Shown one piece after another: positions 5,154 to 9,484 of a stretch of DNA of 9,484 nt. The notes beneath the pieces were generated by a model. It was given only the letters and a program-made list of their open reading frames with translations. It was not told the origin of the DNA and did not search any database. Source of the stretch: Phycisphaeraceae bacterium (GTDB taxonomy: Bacteria; Planctomycetota; Phycisphaerae; Phycisphaerales; Phycisphaeraceae); assembly GCA_016763955.1 (NCBI GenBank), contig JAESSU010000047.1, positions 1 through 9,484 of the forward strand, in the 5' to 3' direction. The translations under genes were made by a program, and so were the position numbers. The number at the start of each line of letters is the position of its first letter. The first letter of the stretch is position 1.

Positions 5154-7256
5154 ATGATGGCCAAGGCACGCAAGAAAACATCCGCAGAAATCAAGGCGGA
5201 CAAGACCGATATCACTGCCAACTGGGCTAGCCTGACGTGGAACGACCTGGAACGCTGGTCTGACAGCCGCAGTGTGCAGCGTGGTCGGATTTATCAAAAG
5301 CAGGGCCGCGTCAGCGACATGGGAATTACGTCGGACGGACAACTACTAGCGACGGTCGCCGGCACACAGCGTTATGTGGTGTCGGTCGCGTTGACGCAAC
5401 ATCGAAAAAACGCTGACAAACCTAAATCGCAATGCACCTGCCCCGTGGGAGCCAGTGGCTGTAAACATGCGGTGGCTGTCGTGGTCGATCTGCTGGAAAA
5501 GTTGGCCGACGGTCACACGATTTCGACCGTGTCGCTGACTGATCGGCGGTGGGACATTCTGGCGTACGAAGATGTCGACGCAGAGGATGTGTTGGATGAC
5601 CTGTTGGATAATGCTCAACAGGCTTTTGTCTCCGTAAAAACCAGTGACAAGACTACGCCCCTTGATCAGGTTCTGCCGCGCACGCAGTGGAACGAAAAAA
5701 TCAACGCCTACATCGGTCAGAAAAGCCATCATGAATTGACGACATTCATGATGACCTTGGTGGAGCGGTTCCCCGAACTGCGTGAGGAGTTTGTCGAACG
5801 CATCCTTCTGGAACAGGGCTCAGGCGATCAATTGCTCAAGGAAACTCGCAAGGAAATGCGTCGCGTCACCAAGGAGGTCGGTTGGCAGAATCACTGGAAC
5901 AGGGAAGGTTACACGCCCGACTACAGCAAGCTCAAGCACAAACTCGAACGGCTCGTCGAGATGGGCTACAGCAATCAGGTCGTCGCGCTGGGCCGCCAGT
6001 TGCTGGGTCGTGGCATGCAGCAGATCGAGCAATCTGACGATGAAGGTGAAACAGCTGCGGAATTATCCGAGTGTTTGGTGGTCGTCTTTGATGCGTTGTT
6101 TCATACATCCTTATCAACAGCGGACAAGATCAACTATGTCATCGACGCATGTTTGCAGGATGGTTACGAGGTCATCGGCGATGCGATCGATCCCGTGCTT
6201 GCTTCGGGACAACCTCAGGATTGGGCCACGGTAGCAAACAGGTTGCGTGCCCAACTCGACGAGCTTCCAGCCGGTAACAAACGCAGTGACTTTTCCCAAA
6301 CATACCACCGCGATCGCGTCAGTGACTGGCTGCTTCGCGCCTTGGAGCATGCCGGCCAAAAGGATGCCTTACAGAGCGTGTATGAAGCCGAAGCTCGTGC
6401 GACGTGCAGCTACCAGCGGCTGGTGAGTTACCTGCTTGAAAAAGGTGATGACGAAGCGGTTCATCGCTGGGCCTGCGAAGGCATCGAACAAACTCGCGAG
6501 AAATGGCCCGGCATCGCGGCATCGCTGGCAGGTTCATTGTGTGAATTGGCTCGCCTGAAAAAGCAATGGAACCTTGTCGCATCACACGCGGCTTATGCGT
6601 TTTTTGACAGACCCGACCGTCAGACTTTCAACAACCTGTTGACTGATGCGCGCAAGGCAAAGTGCGTTCGGCAGGTCCAAGCGATGGCCATATCCTTTCT
6701 TGAAACCGGGCAATCACCGATCAAGGCGACGCGAGATCGCAACGATCATGTGAAGCTGACCCTTGATGCTGCCTGGCCGCTACCGGTTCCTGAGTATCTG
6801 CAAACGCTTTGGCCCAAGGAATCGCAGCAGCCATATTGGGATGTGTTACTGGACATGGCGATTGCGGCCAAGCGTCCTAAGGATGTGCTGAATTGGTTTG
6901 ATCGGATGACGGACGAGGTGCAGACTAAGTGTCAACCATGGGTCGGACTCGACTGGCATGGGCGCGTGGCCGATGCGGTCGCCCAATCGCATCCCCAGCG
7001 GGCGTTTACCATCCGTCAGCAACAACTTGAAGCAATACTGCCTCAGACCGGTGTCCGCGCGTATGAATCCACTGCGGCCTGTCTGCGAAAAATCAAGCCG
7101 CTTCTGGTTTCATTGAATCGATCTGACGAATGTGACCAGTTATTGGTTGACATTCGTAAGAAATACAAAAACCGTCCGCGATTCATGGAGATTCTAGACC
7201 GGTTCGACGAACAAACCATTCTGCTAGCGCGCAAGACACGACGCACAGTGCGGTGA
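5154..7256 (+). CDS. SWIM zinc-finger domain protein
   Basis: This protein is about 700 aa. The start is ATG 5154 or the adjacent ATG 5157, both served by GGAAG at 5144-5148 (5- or 8-nt spacing); an in-frame TTG at 5142 would overlap that Shine-Dalgarno and is not preferred. A basic N-terminus (MAKARKK) is followed by a WASL/WNDLERW region and a short beta domain. The SWIM finger is CxCx6CxH: C94, C96, C103, H105 in QCTCPVGASGCKHAV. The remaining roughly 580 residues are predicted helical, with many W/L/A-rich repeats resembling a TPR/HEAT-like solenoid, ending in KKYKNRPRFMEILDRF as in other bacterial SWIM proteins. Known: SWIM fingers bind nucleic acid or protein partners, including in SWI2/SNF2 ATPases and Shu2/Sws1 recombination factors. 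This copy has no ATPase domain and no neighbouring helicase, so its role is unknown. It is richer in G+C than the genes to its left. It is flanked by the two structured repeats. Confidence 0.88.
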   Translation: MMAKARKKTSAEIKADKTDITANWASLTWNDLERWSDSRSVQRGRIYQKQGRVSDMGITSDGQLLATVAGTQRYVVSVALTQHRKNADKPKSQCTCPVGASGCKHAVAVVVDLLEKLADGHTISTVSLTDRRWDILAYEDVDAEDVLDDLLDNAQQAFVSVKTSDKTTPLDQVLPRTQWNEKINAYIGQKSHHELTTFMMTLVERFPELREEFVERILLEQGSGDQLLKETRKEMRRVTKEVGWQNHWNREGYTPDYSKLKHKLERLVEMGYSNQVVALGRQLLGRGMQQIEQSDDEGETAAELSECLVVVFDALFHTSLSTADKINYVIDACLQDGYEVIGDAIDPVLASGQPQDWATVANRLRAQLDELPAGNKRSDFSQTYHRDRVSDWLLRALEHAGQKDALQSVYEAEARATCSYQRLVSYLLEKGDDEAVHRWACEGIEQTREKWPGIAASLAGSLCELARLKKQWNLVASHAAYAFFDRPDRQTFNNLLTDARKAKCVRQVQAMAISFLETGQSPIKATRDRNDHVKLTLDAAWPLPVPEYLQTLWPKESQQPYWDVLLDMAIAAKRPKDVLNWFDRMTDEVQTKCQPWVGLDWHGRVADAVAQSHPQRAFTIRQQQLEAILPQTGVRAYESTAACLRKIKPLLVSLNRSDECDQLLVDIRKKYKNRPRFMEILDRFDEQTILLARKTRRTVR

Positions 7257-7308
7257 TGGTTTCTGGCATTGCAGGGGCTCTCGAACAGAGCAAGATATTA
7301 CCCGGCAA

Positions 7309-7347
7309 CATGCAAACTCCCGACAGGATAGGGTGTCAGTTTGCGTG
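7309..7347 (+). other. Strong hairpin downstream of the SWIM gene
   Basis: CATGCAAACT (7309-7318) pairs with AGTTTGCGTG (7338-7347) over 10 bp with one G-T wobble. Inside it, GACA/TGTC continues the stem past a CCC bulge. It starts 53 bp after the SWIM stop codon and has no T-run after it, so it is more likely part of a structured 3' UTR or RNA than a terminator by itself. Confidence 0.6.
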
Positions 7348-7355
7348 ACCGGTAG

Positions 7356-7373
7356 TAGTTCACTTGTGAGCTA
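7356..7373 (+). other. Short hairpin in the SWIM 3' region
   Basis: TAGTTCAC (7356-7363) pairs with GTGAGCTA (7366-7373) with one wobble; the innermost pair or two must open to give a loop. It sits between the two larger hairpins and contributes to an almost continuously structured tract. Confidence 0.4.
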
Positions 7374-7436
7374 CAGAGACGGATGAACATGGTCCACATT
7401 CCGCCCCGACCGAATATTGCGGCCGTCTCTGTTTTT
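7373..7436 (+). terminator. Branched terminator-like hairpin after the SWIM gene
   Basis: A perfect 10-bp stem ACAGAGACGG (7373-7382) and CCGTCTCTGT (7423-7432) is followed by TTTT and then G, a usable U-tract. The 40-nt interior is unusually long for a terminator and holds a second stem CCGC/GCGG (7401-7404, 7419-7422). It probably ends the SWIM transcript, which would then have a 3' UTR of about 180 nt; alternatively the whole tract is a small RNA gene. The stem core CAGAGACG also occurs in both structured repeats. Confidence 0.6.
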
Positions 7437-7477
7437 GTAAGATGCGATTTTTCAAACACTTAGGAGTTGCTTGTTTT

Positions 7478-7521
7478 GGATATCTTTTCGTATACCATGA
7501 GTTCGAATCTCATATCCTCCG
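7478..7521 (+). pseudogene. tRNA-Ser 3' fragment, second and shorter
   Basis: A variable-arm-like stem (GG-ATAT/GTAT-CC with a bulged A, 7478-7496) is followed by T-arm ATGAG-TTCGAAT-CTCAT (7497-7513), acceptor-like ATCCTCC and discriminator G7521. The T-loop is identical to copy 1, but the acceptor strand differs (ATCCTCC versus TCTCACC), so the source was a different tRNA-Ser gene or the fragment has drifted while keeping T-stem pairing. No anticodon arm or 5' half is present, and CCA is not encoded. Confidence 0.7.
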
Positions 7522-7692
7522 CTTACACGTAAAGATCTCCCACAGAAGCACGGTGGCTAACACAAATTAGCCCGTTTCTGCGGGAGATCTTTGAATTTTG
7601 GGCTAAACAGAGACGATTAGATAAGTTTGATTCGAGACGATTGTCACGCCAATTCGGCCAAGTGTCTCAAACGCCTATTTCTGTGGTGACTC
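7493..7692 (+). repeat. tRNA-Ser-linked structured repeat, copy 2
   Basis: This is the counterpart of 4849-5048 at a constant 2644-bp offset. The most conserved tract is 7601-7692. The 41-nt imperfect palindrome (TTCGAGAC...GTCTCAAA, 7631-7671) is retained, with one pair weakened. It ends 59 bp from the 3' end of the convergent serine recombinase gene, where an attachment site of that recombinase could plausibly lie. Confidence 0.88.
7531..7592 (+). other. Long interrupted hairpin, copy 2, covarying with copy 1
   Basis: The outer 11-bp perfect stem is AAAGATCTCCC (7531-7541) with GGGAGATCTTT (7582-7592). The same A/C mismatch follows, then CAGAA/TTCTG (7543-7547, 7576-7580) and an inner hairpin GGCTAA-CACAAA-TTAGCC (7555-7572). 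Compared with copy 1, T-A pairs become G-C at 7534/7589 and 7545/7578, and the inner stem is rewritten on both sides with pairing kept. Confidence 0.82.
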
Positions 7693-7750
7693 CATGAAAT
7701 GGATTGAATAGAAACATTTAGTTCGTCAGAGATGTGATTCAGCAAGATGC

Positions 7751-9484
7751 TCAGGAGACTGGTATCTGATCCAGTCGCAGGTAAGCAACCTGCTTTTTCC
7801 AGTCAAGAAAATTCGCAGTTTTGATTATATCTTGAAGTGTGACACTCGAAGGCAATTGGCCACTCAAAGCCAGATGCAAAACGCGTGGGCTTAGTTGTGT
7901 CAGTGGCAAATATTTGTGAACCATGCTTTTTGAAACACCCATGTGCCTAGCCAATCTGATGGGCGATCCATCATGTTTTGCTAATTCTTGATGCCAGTAA
8001 TTAGCTTGCCCTATCGCATGAACAATATGATTTTTAGGCTCAGGATTCTCAGGCATGAAGAGATCATGTCCATCGGGCGAAACAATGATGCGCCTGTGAT
8101 CCAATTTCTTGATCTGTATTTTCAACGACAGCGTGATCTGCTGGCCGCGCTTCTCAATGTCAGGTTGGTATAAACACGTTGGTAGATTGGTTTCTGGGGT
8201 CGTCTGCTCATCACTGAGTTCAATAGGTAACTGCATTTTGTAAGCTTCGATTTGCACGGTGTTGAGTTGGATGGTGAGCTTGTCAGTTGCCAAGTAGATG
8301 GTGTCAATGAACTGTCGTAACCAGTGATCTCGAACCTGAGATTCTTGCATATGTAGTTTGTTGATATCTTCGTATTGTTGAAGATGGTTAAGTAGTAAAG
8401 CCTTGACCAAATCATCAAGATGAGCAGCATTGATCGTTTTAATTGAGCAATTTTTATAGCCTTGTCGAATGGCTTTTTGACTGACATAGTATCTGAGAGT
8501 CGTTTTTTGCCCCCAGGATTTTTTGATGGGCGATGCACAGAGCTTGGGCTCATTGCTGCATCTTCATATGTTCGGAGTTTGCCTTTGAGTAGGTATGGAT
8601 GTTTCCATTTGTGTCGCGTTTGGCGGTGTTGTGTATCAATAGCTTGCTGTACCTGATCCCAAAGCTTCCGGGGGATGATGGGTTTGTGTTTGCCGGGCCA
8701 AACGTGTTGTTTGTGGGTGATCTTGCCAATGTAGATTGGGTTGGTGAGGACACGGTAGAGGTATTTAGGCGTGAGGGGTTTGCCGCCATGTGTGATGCCT
8801 CGAGTGCTGGTCCATTGTTTGGTGGTATGACCTTGGGCATTCAAGTGGTCAGCTAAACCCAACAGTGATTGTCCCCCCGGAAATTCCAGATACCCCTGAA
8901 AGATGAGGTTCACCAGTTTGGCATCCTCAGGAAATTCCTGTAATTCCTTGTTCACAGCCTTGTATCCTAATGGCGGCTGCCCTGTGACCCACAGGCCTTT
9001 TTTCTTGGTTGCTGCAAGTTTGTCGCGAATACGTTCGCTGGTTACCTCCCGTTCAAACTGTGCAAAGCTCAGCAACATATTTAACGTTAATCGACCCATG
9101 GAAGTCGTGGTATTAAATTGTTGCGTAACGGAGACAAAGCTGACGTTGTGTTCATCAAAGAGTTTCATCAACTGTGCAAAGTCATGCAGTGATCGGGAGA
9201 GACGATCGACTTTGTAGACGACGATTACATCGATGTTGCCTAGCTTGATGTCGTCGATGAGTTGTTGGATTGCAGGTCGTTTAATGTTGGCACCTGAGTA
9301 TGCACCGTCATCGTAGTGCGTGTCGATGACCTGCCAGCCTTCGTGTTTCTGACTACGGATGTAGTCCAATCCCGCTTCGCGTTGAGCGTCCAGCGAATTG
9401 AATGCCTGCTCCAGACCTTCTTCATGTGACTTACGGGTGTAGATCGCACAACGCCGTGGTGGGGGTTGGGAACTTCCGGGGGTG
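7751..9484 (-). pseudogene. Large serine recombinase, 5'-partial and frameshifted
   Basis: This site-specific recombinase reads leftward from beyond the right edge. The N-terminal resolvase domain is clear: CAIYTRKS with nucleophile Ser at 9427-9429, then YSGANIKRP, VVYKVDRLSRS and MGRLTLNMLLSFAQFERE. A recombinase domain follows (PPLGY, NPIYIGKITHK, ending near WDQVQQAID). It lacks the usual Cys zinc ribbon, having HPYLLKGKLRTYEDAAMSP instead. At an A6 run (complement of 8503-8508) the frame is lost: the N-terminal frame runs on to an unrelated tail stopping at 8122. The true continuation RYYVSQKAIRQGYKNCSIK is in the -1 frame and runs to the stop at 7751. The C-terminal part includes a helix-turn-helix (RLARHMGVSKSMVHKYL). 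A lost A in an A7 run, a sequencing error or -1 slippage would explain this. About 578 codons lie in the window; the start codon is outside. Role: integration or excision of the local element. Confidence 0.88.

Larger units (their letters stand above)
4816..7692. mobile_element. Candidate repeat-bounded unit carrying the SWIM gene
   Basis: The SWIM gene and its structured 3' region are bounded on both sides by directly repeated tRNA-Ser 3' fragments plus the 200-bp structured repeat. A large serine recombinase gene ends 59 bp outside copy 2. This is the geometry expected of tandemly accreted integrative elements or of a cassette-like unit. The copies are only about 80-85% identical, so this is not a recent single insertion. 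The unit status is inferred. Confidence 0.35.

Noticed and set aside
5346..6585. Several minus-strand and alternate plus-strand open frames within the SWIM gene
   Set aside because: They are shadows in a G+C-rich coding sequence: Arg/Pro/His-rich peptides without motifs or ribosome-binding sites.
4849..7692. CRISPR array or integron attC array
   Set aside because: There are only two copies, 200 bp long, 2.6 kb apart; no short regular spacers, and no attC R/L box signature or tyrosine integron integrase is visible.
8503..8508. Canonical programmed -1 frameshift heptamer in the recombinase
   Set aside because: The A-AAA-AAC string is out of phase with the N-terminal frame; in phase the site is C-AAA-AAA, so a designed slip is not well supported.
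8550..9449. Other open frames overlapping the recombinase, on both strands
   Set aside because: The resolvase motifs are continuous in one frame to the window edge; the overlapping frames give low-complexity or unrelated peptides.

Overview
This is a bacterial accessory (island-like) window of mixed composition. The phylum cannot be fixed from the sequence. The zinc-ribbon-less large serine recombinase, the BrnT-like toxin with an XRE partner, the SWIM-finger protein and tRNA-Ser 3' ends without an encoded CCA would fit Planctomycetota or another environmental Gram-negative lineage; this is a weak inference. The left 3.8 kb is visibly AT-rich, while the SWIM gene (5.15-7.26 kb) is clearly richer in G+C, so the blocks probably have different origins.

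Layout. Positions 1-3820 hold a minus-strand two-gene operon. It consists of a 908-aa PHP-phosphoesterase/SMC-like ATPase fusion (TrlF/Ppl-like, a family with reported anti-phage members) and, 27 nt downstream, an unrecognised 282-aa protein with a helix-turn-helix-like segment. The operon ends in a clean rho-independent terminator. Positions 3878-4540 hold a minus-strand toxin-antitoxin pair (BrnT-like toxin first, XRE antitoxin second) whose consensus promoter has a palindromic operator between its -35 and -10 boxes. A 60-aa minus-strand ORF follows (4619-4801).

From 4816 the sequence becomes the 3' part of a tRNA-Ser(UGA) gene whose 5' half is missing. It runs straight into a structured element: a cruciform-like hairpin, then a conserved tract containing a 41-nt imperfect palindrome. 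A second, diverged copy of the same arrangement lies exactly 2644 bp further on (4849-5048 versus 7493-7692). No net insertion or deletion separates the two copies, and there are compensatory base changes in the hairpin stems. Between the copies sit the 700-aa SWIM zinc-finger gene and a 3' intergenic tract with several strong hairpins.

Right of copy 2, the minus-strand large serine recombinase begins beyond the right edge and ends only 59 bp from the repeat. It is interrupted by a -1 frameshift at an A6 run. The simplest reading is a site where elements have accreted at tRNA-Ser-derived attachment sequences, carrying a defence-like operon, a TA module and a SWIM-protein cargo. The most unusual signal is the duplicated, covarying tRNA-Ser-linked element.
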